Shown here: positions 18,653 through 27,494 of the stretch, piece by piece | Numbering within the stretch: the stretch's first letter is position 1 | How the letters are laid out: every line of letters begins with the position of its first letter | NCBI GenBank assembly: GCA_018304615.1 | Contig: JAGVVV010000012.1 | Coordinates: 1 to 39,437, forward strand | DNA: 39,437 nucleotides | Origin: Candidatus Aenigmatarchaeota archaeon | GTDB lineage: Archaea; Aenigmatarchaeota; Aenigmatarchaeia; CG10238-14; SCSR01 | Direction: 5' to 3' | Made by a program: the position numbers and the translations under genes | Notes under the pieces: model-generated | What the model saw: the letters and a program-made list of their open reading frames with translations, nothing else | What the model was told of the DNA's origin: nothing | Databases searched by the model: none

Positions 18653-19603
18653 ATGAGATGGGATGATAAGAAAGTATTGATAACAGGAATCAATGGATTC
18701 ATCGGTTCAAATTTGGCCAAACGTCTTCTCGATTTAAATGCTGATGTGATTGGCGTTGACAATTTTGAATACTCAAATAAAATATGGCTAAATGAAATCT
18801 CAAATAAAATAAGTTTCTTCGAAGCGGACGTTTCAAAAAATGCAGATTTAGAGAAGTTAAAAAACCTGGACATAGATTTCATTTTTCACTTCGGGTCACC
18901 GTCATCATCAATTCTTTTTAACAGATTTCCTAAAAAATGTTTCATGAAAACCATAGAAGGTATGAAAAATGTTCTAGATCTATCGAAAGCTATCAATGTG
19001 AGAAAAATCGTTTTTCCGTCCTCTGGAAGCGTCTATGGAATAGAATTCACAAAAATATCCAACCTGAATATGCAGGATATGAGAAAAGTAAATCTGTACG
19101 CCTTGGCAAAAATCGCCTGCGAATCACTAGCTATCTCCTACGCAGAAATTAATTGGATTGGACTGAGAATCTTCACGGGGTATGGTCCTAGGGAGGAAAA
19201 GAAGGAAGGATATGCTAGTGTCGTTTATACGTTCATAAAATGCATAATGGAAGGAAAAAGTCCAATAATTTATGGCGACGGGAGTCAGACAAGAGACTTC
19301 ATATACATTGACAACATAGTAGATGCAATATTAAAATCCGCTGAAATAAACTTTAATGGAATAATCGACATCGGAACTGGCGAAGAAATATCGTTTTCAC
19401 AACTAGTTGATTTGATCCAAAAGATTGTTGCAAAGGAAATCAAACCTGTCTATAAAGCTACAGAAAATGTTTACGCGGAAAATATTAAAGCAAATACTAT
19501 ACTGATGAAAAAAATTCTAGAAATAGAACCCAAAAAAGTTGATGAAGGAATAAAAAATTTTGTTCATTATTTGGAAAATAAACCGGAGGTAGTCAAACGA
19601 TAA
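18653..19603 (+). CDS. NAD-dependent epimerase/dehydratase (extended SDR)
   Basis: KVLITGINGFIGSNLAKRLL, FPSSGSVYG, YALAKIACE (YxxxK), GDGSQTRDFIYIDNIVDAI, DIGTG. Confidence 0.92.
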   Translation: MRWDDKKVLITGINGFIGSNLAKRLLDLNADVIGVDNFEYSNKIWLNEISNKISFFEADVSKNADLEKLKNLDIDFIFHFGSPSSSILFNRFPKKCFMKTIEGMKNVLDLSKAINVRKIVFPSSGSVYGIEFTKISNLNMQDMRKVNLYALAKIACESLAISYAEINWIGLRIFTGYGPREEKKEGYASVVYTFIKCIMEGKSPIIYGDGSQTRDFIYIDNIVDAILKSAEINFNGIIDIGTGEEISFSQLVDLIQKIVAKEIKPVYKATENVYAENIKANTILMKKILEIEPKKVDEGIKNFVHYLENKPEVVKR

Positions 19604-20604
19604 TGAAACCTTTTTTCTCCATAATAATACCATGCAGAAATAATAGAGAAACGATAAAATTTACAATTAAATCATTGCAAGGAATGAATTATCCTAAAAA
19701 TAAATTCGAAGTAATAATAGTCGATTCGTCAGATGATAATACAAAAAATATTTTATATAAAATAAAAAGTAAAAATTTCAGAATAATTAATAATCCGATA
19801 AAAGTAGGAAGGAATTCAAATATCTCGAGAAATATCGGAGCGCGACAAAGCAAATATGACAACCTTATTTTCCTTGATGCTGATTGCACTGTTAGTAAAA
19901 ATTGGCTGAATGATTATGCACAATATGTTGAAATAGATGCCGCCGGAGGGGCATTGAAAGCAAAAGGAACAAATATGTTTTCTAAATACCTAAATTACTC
20001 TCTGATGTCGTTAAGACTTGAACCTGAGAGAGAGCAAATAATTACAGCAGAAAATTTCCATAAATTACAGATTCCACGTGGAGGGAATTTTTTTATTAAA
20101 AAATCTGTATTAAAAAAAGCTGGTTTTTTTGATGAGGCAACTCCATCCTTTGATGAACTTGAACTTTTTTATAGACTTGTAAGGAAAGGACACAAAATAT
20201 TAATTATTCCATCAGCCAATGTTGAAACCTTTAGCGCTTCAGAACTTAAGACTTTACTTGGCAGTTTCATTAGATGGGGTAAGGGTCTTGGCTATTTCAC
20301 AATTAAATACATCCATTCCAATTACGTAAAAACTAGATTTTCGCAATTTCTTATATTTGATTTGCTTCTCCTTTTTTATGCGTTATTAATGAGTCGATAT
20401 TTCCAATTTGGAATATACGCAATAATAGCCTCAATTTTTCTGTTTTGGATTTACTATAGAATTTTTGTTTATAGGAAAAGCAATCTCGATATTCTAGCTT
20501 TTATTTGCTTTGATGTTTTAGCATTTGTCGTTGTTCAATTTTCTGCGGCATATTTTATTTTAAAAAGTAAAGTTTATTCATCCTTCAGAAAACTTTTTAA
20601 CTAA
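19603..20604 (+). CDS. glycosyltransferase family 2 with C-terminal TM segments
   Basis: FFSIIIPCRNNRETIKFTIKSL, VIIVDSSDDNTK, LIFLDADCTVSKNW, PRGGNFFIKKSVL. Confidence 0.9.
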   Translation: MKPFFSIIIPCRNNRETIKFTIKSLQGMNYPKNKFEVIIVDSSDDNTKNILYKIKSKNFRIINNPIKVGRNSNISRNIGARQSKYDNLIFLDADCTVSKNWLNDYAQYVEIDAAGGALKAKGTNMFSKYLNYSLMSLRLEPEREQIITAENFHKLQIPRGGNFFIKKSVLKKAGFFDEATPSFDELELFYRLVRKGHKILIIPSANVETFSASELKTLLGSFIRWGKGLGYFTIKYIHSNYVKTRFSQFLIFDLLLLFYALLMSRYFQFGIYAIIASIFLFWIYYRIFVYRKSNLDILAFICFDVLAFVVVQFSAAYFILKSKVYSSFRKLFN

Positions 20605-21732
20605 TTTTGCAACCCTAACAATTTCTTCGTCTTTAAACCATGGATTCAAAGGAAGTGAAAGGAATTCTCTTTGACATGCTTCCGCCACAGGAAAATCTCC
20701 TGGTTTATGCCCAAGATAGGAGAAGGATTTTGTTAAATGAATAAGGTATGGATAATGAACCCATGTCTGAATTCTATTTCTCAGCAGAAAGTTTCTCAAT
20801 TTTTCCCTCTTTTTTGTTCTTATCACAAATCTGTAGAATCCATGTTTCACTTTTTTGTCAACTCTTGGCAACACTATGTTTGTATCGCCTAAAATTTCAT
20901 AATAGAGTTTCCCCAAGTGTCTCCTCTTTTCAATCCACTTTTCAAAAAATGGAAGTTTGGCTTTCAAGAAAACTATTTGAATCGCATCCAAATATGCAGG
21001 AGTTCTCTTGCTTTTCAACATGAATGGATTGTCGTAATTTGTCTCAGAGTCAGTTAAAACTCTTATTTTTTCAACTAATTCCTTATTATTCGTAACAACA
21101 ATACCCCCATTGCCAAAACCGCCCAATAATTTATTCAGATAAAAGCTGAAGCATCCTATGTCGCCAATAGGTACTTTTTTTCCTTTGTAAGTCACTCCAT
21201 GAGCCTGAGAGGAATCTTCTATAACTTCCAGATTTTGCTTTCTGGCAATTTTCAGAATTTCATCCATTTCACAAACATCTCCGAATAGATGGACAGGCAT
21301 TATAGCTTTTGTTTTATCAGTGATTTTATCCTCCATCAGAATTTCGTCAATCAGGTAGCTTTGGGAGTTAATGTCTACTAAAACCGGTTTTGCACCAACA
21401 TTTGCAATTGCGATGGTTGTAGAAATATTTGTGTTAGTGGTTGTGATCACTTCATCTCCTGATTCAATTCCACAACCTAGAAGCGTACATTGAAGAGCAG
21501 CCGTGCCTGACGACATTCCTATAGCGTACTTCTTATTGCAAAATTTTGCAAAAATTCTTGCAAAATCATCTTCATATTTCTCAATCTCAAAAAAATCCTT
21601 AAAGGATAGAACAGTGTTTAATTCCTCCAGAAGATTTGATCTTATTTCCTTATTCTGGCGGTCAAAATTTTCAAATGACCAAAAAAATCTTTTCGCTAAT
21701 TTAATGAAGAGATTTCTATATAATGGCAACAT
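20578..21732 (-). CDS. DegT/DnrJ/EryC1/StrS family PLP aminotransferase
   Basis: YAIGMSSGTAALQCTLLGCGIESGDEVITT, VIEDSSQAHGVTYKGKKVPIGDIGCFSFYLNKLLGGFGNGGIVVTN. Confidence 0.92.
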   Translation of the reverse strand: MLPLYRNLFIKLAKRFFWSFENFDRQNKEIRSNLLEELNTVLSFKDFFEIEKYEDDFARIFAKFCNKKYAIGMSSGTAALQCTLLGCGIESGDEVITTTNTNISTTIAIANVGAKPVLVDINSQSYLIDEILMEDKITDKTKAIMPVHLFGDVCEMDEILKIARKQNLEVIEDSSQAHGVTYKGKKVPIGDIGCFSFYLNKLLGGFGNGGIVVTNNKELVEKIRVLTDSETNYDNPFMLKSKRTPAYLDAIQIVFLKAKLPFFEKWIEKRRHLGKLYYEILGDTNIVLPRVDKKVKHGFYRFVIRTKKREKLRNFLLRNRIQTWVHYPYLIHLTKSFSYLGHKPGDFPVAEACQREFLSLPLNPWFKDEEIVRVAKLVKKFSEG

Positions 21733-21774
21733 CGTGATCCCAAGTTAATTATTAAATTTTCAACTATAAACCTC

Positions 21775-22805
21775 TTATTTGCTAATTAATTTGAAAATCG
21801 AATTTAAGTTAAGAGAATAAAGTAAATCATTGTTAGTGTCATGTGAATAGTTAGAATTACATGTGTGCTTCTTATTTAGCATTTTGAAAGCTTTCACGAA
21901 ACCAAATCTCGTCCCGTTTATTCCTTCATTCAAATTGAATAAACAAGGCGCAACAATTCCATTGGGTAGCAATCTACAATAAAGAACCCCAGCAAAACTT
22001 TTTACCTTCGTTTTTTTACCTTCCAATTGTTTGATTGCTTCGATATAAAGTGAGGACGATCTGTCAAGTAATTCTGTCTTCTTGTCGAAGTCTATAATCA
22101 ATTTTAACGCCTGAATATTTTTTCCGATTTCAGTTTCATATTTTTGAATGAAATCCTTGTTAAAATCATGCGTATAAATTACGTTGAAACTTATTTTTAC
22201 TTCATTTTCGATAGAAAAATCAAAAAGTTTTCTCAAACCTTCAAAATCGTTTTTCATGTTCTGCTCTGACAAAACAGAAATAACAGATACCTGTTTGCCA
22301 TCGTCCTTTGTCAAATCAATCGCTTCAACAACTTTATCATAAGTTCCTATGCCCCTCATCGCTTCGTGAATTTCTCTCGGACCATCAAGAGATATAAAAA
22401 TTTTATCCACTGAATCTAACTCATTTCGCCTATATTTGTAAAGCAACCCGTTGGTGTTCAGTTCGACTGAATTTATGCCACATTCCTTTGTAAAATCTGC
22501 CAAAGGTCCCAAATCTTTTCGTAGCAGAGGTTCACCACCAGTAAAACTCCAGGAAACTGTTCCAGCCTTTTCAATTCCCTTATTTTGACTTCTGGCAAAC
22601 CGCAATATTTACAACGTAGGTTGCAAGCAAAATTGATCATATGAGTAACATTCAGCGGTGTCTTACGACCAAAATTAGCGAGTAAAATTGGAATTAAAGA
22701 TTTCCAAAAAATTCTCTTCGAGAAGACAGAATTCTGCATTAATAAGAAATGTTTTCCAAACCTTATTAATCTTGAAATTTTGAAATGATTAAAGTCAACT
22801 TTCAA
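21775..22805 (-). pseudogene. radical SAM protein, disrupted by frameshift plus apparent internal deletion (ORFs 22473..22805 and 21775..22605)
   Basis: First frame carries CNLRCKYCGLPEVK (CxxxCxxC); second frame carries WSFTGGEPLLRKDLGPLADF...ISLDGPREIHEAMRG...VAPC; spacing between the two motifs is about half that of the intact paralog at 29356..30366. Confidence 0.8.
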
Positions 22806-24222
22806 ATAATTTCTTATTCACATTAGAAACCACGTGTCTAAATTTTCTTCCATGTGATATTTTATCAACAAGTTTAACTTTTATTTCAACATCGTTTCCC
22901 AAAAGATTTTTTACACGAGAAACAATCACCTTTTTAGTTTTTTCCGAAAAAAGCGACGTCGGCACTATAACCAAAGTGATCTTATCGATTTTTTCTTGGA
23001 TTACCCTGAATTGATTAACAGCTTTATTAAAGCCACCTTCTGCTGTGTCTATAGCCTGCAATATGGCCGCAATATCAGTTATGATTTTACCATCTTTCGA
23101 TACAAGTAAATCACTTTTTCTACCATGAACTTCCTCAAGCATTGTAAGTTTTCTACCACATGAGCATCCATCGTTTTCTATCGAGCTAATATCTTCGATA
23201 TTATATCTAATCAGTGGCATATCAAAGTTCGTAAAATCTGTTATTACTACTTCCCCTTTCTCGCCGTTGCTGAGAATTTCGTTATTTTTTACAACTTCAA
23301 CAATGTGGTTTTCCATATGTATGTGCAAACCATTTTGTTTGCACTCACTGGCAATAGTTCCAACCTCTGCAGCGGCACCATAATGATTGAAAACTTCAGC
23401 ATCCACCAACTTCTGAATAATTTTTTTTGGATATCCCTCTCCAGTCAATGTAATGCAACGTAAAGATTTTGGAAAGGTTACGTCAAAATGATCCTGAATT
23501 TCTGACAGATATAAAATTATATAAGGAAAAGTACGAATCAGTTTCGGTTGAAATTTTGTCATTGCATAAAATATTTTCAGTAATTCCTTTGTATCAAGAA
23601 CTTTAGGAGTCCAATGTAACCTATTAGAAATCAAGTACTTTAAACCTCTGAAGACCAGAGATTTCGTATTTATGAATGCACCTGTGAAGGAAGGTGGAAA
23701 TGCAATTCCCATTATTTTATCTTTTGCTGGATCACAGCCAGCCCACATGTATGTTCGCTGCAGAATAGCGTCCCTCCATTTGACCGCGTCAATACTCAAA
23801 AGACATCTTAAAGGTTTTCCTGTTGAACCGGAAGTAGAAGCCACTCTGTAAATTGTCCCCTTAGGAGGTATTATATCCTGAAAATTTTTTTTTACCTCAT
23901 CCTTTGATAGAATCGGGATTTTCGATACGTCTTCAAGTGATTTAATGTCAGAAGGCGTTATTCTAGCTTTTTTGAATTTCCGCTTGTATAACGGAATGTT
24001 GTTGTATGCATACCATACTACCTGTTTTAACTTCTTTAGTTGAAAATTTTTCAGTTCACGCAACTTAAACCATTGAGACCTTTGCAAAAAATTAAATTCT
24101 TGGTCGATGTATCCCAGTCTGAGTTGCCTTATCTGTGAAGCTGACAGAATTCGGTAATAATTTTTAGGAAGCAACTTCAATAAAGCACTAGTAACCTCTT
24201 GATCAACATTAAAATTTGGCAT
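22795..24222 (-). CDS. PaaK/CapK-like adenylate-forming protein (phenylacetate-CoA-ligase family)
   Basis: STSGSTGKPLRCLLS, HYGAAAEVGTIASEC, PLIRYNIEDISSIENDGCSCGRKLTMLEEVHGRKSDLLVSKDGK. Confidence 0.88.
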   Translation of the reverse strand: MPNFNVDQEVTSALLKLLPKNYYRILSASQIRQLRLGYIDQEFNFLQRSQWFKLRELKNFQLKKLKQVVWYAYNNIPLYKRKFKKARITPSDIKSLEDVSKIPILSKDEVKKNFQDIIPPKGTIYRVASTSGSTGKPLRCLLSIDAVKWRDAILQRTYMWAGCDPAKDKIMGIAFPPSFTGAFINTKSLVFRGLKYLISNRLHWTPKVLDTKELLKIFYAMTKFQPKLIRTFPYIILYLSEIQDHFDVTFPKSLRCITLTGEGYPKKIIQKLVDAEVFNHYGAAAEVGTIASECKQNGLHIHMENHIVEVVKNNEILSNGEKGEVVITDFTNFDMPLIRYNIEDISSIENDGCSCGRKLTMLEEVHGRKSDLLVSKDGKIITDIAAILQAIDTAEGGFNKAVNQFRVIQEKIDKITLVIVPTSLFSEKTKKVIVSRVKNLLGNDVEIKVKLVDKISHGRKFRHVVSNVNKKLFES

Positions 24223-24266
24223 AAAATAATATTTATAACTAAACTTATTATATTAATGTGAACTAA

Positions 24267-25247
24267 ATGGATTTTCAAAAAAAATTTACAAAAATTCTCT
24301 TTGTGACAGTAATAACAATATTTGTAGTTGTCATTTACGTTCAATATACCGATCAATATAAGCCGGTCAAAAATCTCAAAATGGGGATACAAGCTGGCAA
24401 AACTCTCAATTCATTTTTTCCAATATATGTCGCCGAAGAGAAGGGCTTCCTAAAAGAAGAAGGACTAAACATTACCTTTATACAACTAGGTCCTACAATG
24501 TCTACAAATGCTCTGATTTCAGGTAATATAGAATTTAGTTACGATCTTCCTGCCGCTATAAATGCAAAACTCGGCGGCGCTGATATCAAAGTCATCATGA
24601 TCTATTCAAACAATGACAATTTTCTTTATTCAAATTTTAGCTCTATTGAGGAACTTAAAGGAAAAAGAATTGCTGTAGCATCATTAGGTGGAGCTTCATA
24701 CACAAGATTGTATAACTTATTGAAGAGTGAAAGGTTAAAAATCAGTGATGTAGAAATTACTGTTATACCTGATGCAGGTCAAAGAATCAACGCTTTCAAA
24801 TCAGGTTTTATTGACGCAACAATTTCCCCGATACCTCCCAGCATTGCATTCCAACCAAATGAAGTTAAGATGATATTGTATTTGGGCAGCGATTCTCAAA
24901 CCACAATGGTAGGTGCAATTGTAACAACAGAAAAATATCTAAAGGAAAATCCTGAAACAGTAATGAAATTCACGACAGTCATAGCGAAAACGATAAAGTA
25001 TATTTATGAAGATAAAGAAGGAACGACAGAACTCATAAAATCTGGGTTGAATGCTAATGAAAAGCAGGCAATGGATATATACAAATTTATTTTAGCTCAT
25101 CATTATTATACGACAAAAACTGATTTGGAAAATCTTGATACAGAAATAAAAGAAATTGCCGAATCGACAGGAAAAAATGCAGTTCCTGCAACAGACTTTT
25201 ATGATTCAAATTTTGTCGATAAACTGCCTAAAGAATTACAGATATAA
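24267..25247 (+). CDS. ABC transporter substrate-binding protein (NMT1/SsuA-like), membrane anchored
   Basis: N-terminal TM, LKMGIQAGKTLNSFFPIYVAEEKGFLKEEGLNITFIQLG, GNIEFSYDLPAAINAKLGGADIKVI, SIEELKGKRIAVASLGG. Confidence 0.88.
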   Translation: MDFQKKFTKILFVTVITIFVVVIYVQYTDQYKPVKNLKMGIQAGKTLNSFFPIYVAEEKGFLKEEGLNITFIQLGPTMSTNALISGNIEFSYDLPAAINAKLGGADIKVIMIYSNNDNFLYSNFSSIEELKGKRIAVASLGGASYTRLYNLLKSERLKISDVEITVIPDAGQRINAFKSGFIDATISPIPPSIAFQPNEVKMILYLGSDSQTTMVGAIVTTEKYLKENPETVMKFTTVIAKTIKYIYEDKEGTTELIKSGLNANEKQAMDIYKFILAHHYYTTKTDLENLDTEIKEIAESTGKNAVPATDFYDSNFVDKLPKELQI

Positions 25248-25269
25248 ATGTAGACAATAAAAAATAATC

Positions 25270-25995
25270 ATGAAGATCCTCAAAATTAAAAATATTTCAA
25301 AATCGTTTGATAAACTAAAAGTTCTTCATAAGCTAAATTTCGAAGTAAAAAAAGGAGAATTTTTTTCCATAGTAGGACCAAATGGCTGCGGAAAAACTAC
25401 AATATTAAACATACTGGCTGGAATTTTGGTTCCGGATTCAGGCAAAATAATTTTGGAGAAAGAAGACATAACAGGTAAAATTAGTGGAAAATTAGGCTAT
25501 ATGCCGCAAAAAGATATTCTCTTGCCATGGAGAAACGTCTTTGATAATCTGAAACTAGTCACAGAAGTTCAAGAAAACGCAGCAAATACAAATTCATTAA
25601 TAAAAGAATATATGAAAAAACTAAACCTTCTTGCATTCAAAAAATTTTATCCTTACCAATTATCAGGGGGTTTTATAAAAAGAACATCATTGGCAAGGAC
25701 TTTAATATATAGCACAATCACTGGAGCTAATGTGATAATGCTTGACGAACCATTTTCAAATTTAGATGCTATGACAAAATATGATCTTAAAATGGATTTG
25801 GAGAAAATACTCAGAGAAGAAGGAAGAACAATAATTTTTGTCACGCATGACATAAGTGAAGCGATTTCGATTTCTGATAGAATCGTCATTTTCAAGAAGA
25901 GACCGGCAAGAATAAAGAAAATTTTTGATTTAAGAGAGATGGGAAAAGAAGGCTTGGAGGAAAAAATAATGAAAAATCTGAAGGATGAGATTTAA
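25270..25995 (+). CDS. ABC transporter ATP-binding protein (SsuB/TauB-like)
   Basis: GPNGCGKTT Walker A, PQKDILLPWRNVFDN Q-loop, LSGGFIKRTSLARTL signature, VIMLDEPFSNLD Walker B, FVTHDISEAISISDRI. Confidence 0.93.
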   Translation: MKILKIKNISKSFDKLKVLHKLNFEVKKGEFFSIVGPNGCGKTTILNILAGILVPDSGKIILEKEDITGKISGKLGYMPQKDILLPWRNVFDNLKLVTEVQENAANTNSLIKEYMKKLNLLAFKKFYPYQLSGGFIKRTSLARTLIYSTITGANVIMLDEPFSNLDAMTKYDLKMDLEKILREEGRTIIFVTHDISEAISISDRIVIFKKRPARIKKIFDLREMGKEGLEEKIMKNLKDEI

Positions 25996-25998
25996 CAA

Positions 25999-26778
25999 AT
26001 GTCACAAAATATAACAAAAAAGGAAAACAAAATGAAAGATCTATCATTATTTTTAATTTCACTAGTACTATTACTTTCTGCCTGGGAATGGTCAGTTAAT
26101 TCAGGTTATCTAAATATAATTTTTTTCAGCAAACCGTCATCGATTTTGCACGAATTTCTAAATCTGCTTAAAAGTGGCGAACTAATCAATCATCTTACAA
26201 TCACATTGCAGGAAGTTTTTATAGGATTCTTCATCGGAATTTTTGCTGGAATAGGAATGGGATTGCTATTCCGATGGAAACAAACTCTTGCAAAAATTTT
26301 CCTACCATACATTCAGTTTCTTTACAGTACTCCTTACGTCGCAATCGTGCCATTGCTGATGCTTTGGGTAGGAATCGACTTATTTTTTAAAATAGCATCA
26401 GTAGTGATAGCAGTTTTGCCGATAATGACCATCCAGACATACGAAGGCACAAGAACTGTTGAAAAAGATTTTGTAAATCTGCTTCGATCTATGAAATTTT
26501 CGAACTTCCAAATAGTCAAGAAAGTCGCTCTACCAAGTTCATTATTTTTTATTTTCACAGGAATGAGATTGTCGTTCGGGAGAGCAGTTGTTATAGCAAT
26601 TGTTGCTGAATTTCAGGCATCAACGGCTGGAATTGGTTATTTGATTCAGTATTCAGCACAGACATTTGACACGACAAAATTGCTAGTTGGAGTTTTTATA
26701 ATATCGCTCATTTCTGTTTTGATAATTCGTCTACTAGTTGCTTTAGAAAAATATATTATAAAATGGCATCCATCATAA
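25999..26778 (+). CDS. ABC transporter permease (SsuC/TauC-like)
   Basis: Multi-TM protein with FFIGIFAGIGMGLLFRW, FLYSTPYVAIVPLLMLWVGI, GMRLSFGRAVVIAIVAEFQASTAGIGYLI typical of this permease family. Confidence 0.9.
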   Translation: MSQNITKKENKMKDLSLFLISLVLLLSAWEWSVNSGYLNIIFFSKPSSILHEFLNLLKSGELINHLTITLQEVFIGFFIGIFAGIGMGLLFRWKQTLAKIFLPYIQFLYSTPYVAIVPLLMLWVGIDLFFKIASVVIAVLPIMTIQTYEGTRTVEKDFVNLLRSMKFSNFQIVKKVALPSSLFFIFTGMRLSFGRAVVIAIVAEFQASTAGIGYLIQYSAQTFDTTKLLVGVFIISLISVLIIRLLVALEKYIIKWHPS

Positions 26779-26780
26779 TT

Positions 26781-27485
26781 CTATAATTTTTTTAGAAGAA
26801 AACTCCATGTATGAGCTGAAGGATCAAAGCCTTCTATTTTTTTATAACTAAATTTATTCCTGAAAATCTTCGAATATCCTAAGTTCATATAAAAAGGAAG
26901 GAAACCAACCGTACTCCATACTTTTATTACTTTTAAATCATTGAGCTCAAAATTTTTTACAATATTCTCAAAAGAGTAAAAGTAAACCCTCATCGTTTTA
27001 AAACCAAGTTTCATTATCGTCTGATAAAAAAGATTTATTGCTGCCTTATTGTTCTTGAAAGTGGCTAAATAAAGAAATCCTCCTTTCTTAGTAACTCTAC
27101 TCAATTCATTAATACTGTTCCCTAGTGAAGAAAGGTGCAAAAAAGTAGCAATGCATACGACTTTATCAAAGCTACTGTCCTTAAAGGGAAGAGAATTAAT
27201 GTCGCCAACCACAAGCTTACATCTTTTCCCAATCTGCATTTTTTTCAATCTTGTTCTCAGTAGCTTTATTGCTGTTGGCGATATATCCAATCCTGTAATT
27301 TTTATACCTCTCTTAGCAGCAGGAACAATAATTTTTCCATAAGAACCACAACCCGCATCTAATATTCTATCATCTTTTGCAACTCTTAACACATCAAGAA
27401 TTTCATCTCCACGATTCCAAAGTTCATCTTCTTTTGCATGGCTTTTAAATGAAAAGCGGCCTTTCATTGATAATTCTTCATTCAC
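26781..27485 (-). CDS. class I SAM-dependent methyltransferase
   Basis: RILDAGCGSYGKIIVPAAKRGIKITGLDISPTAIKLL, GDINSLPFKDSSFDKVVCIATFLHL. Confidence 0.88.
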   Translation of the reverse strand: MNEELSMKGRFSFKSHAKEDELWNRGDEILDVLRVAKDDRILDAGCGSYGKIIVPAAKRGIKITGLDISPTAIKLLRTRLKKMQIGKRCKLVVGDINSLPFKDSSFDKVVCIATFLHLSSLGNSINELSRVTKKGGFLYLATFKNNKAAINLFYQTIMKLGFKTMRVYFYSFENIVKNFELNDLKVIKVWSTVGFLPFYMNLGYSKIFRNKFSYKKIEGFDPSAHTWSFLLKKL

Positions 27486-27494
27486 ATAATCAAA

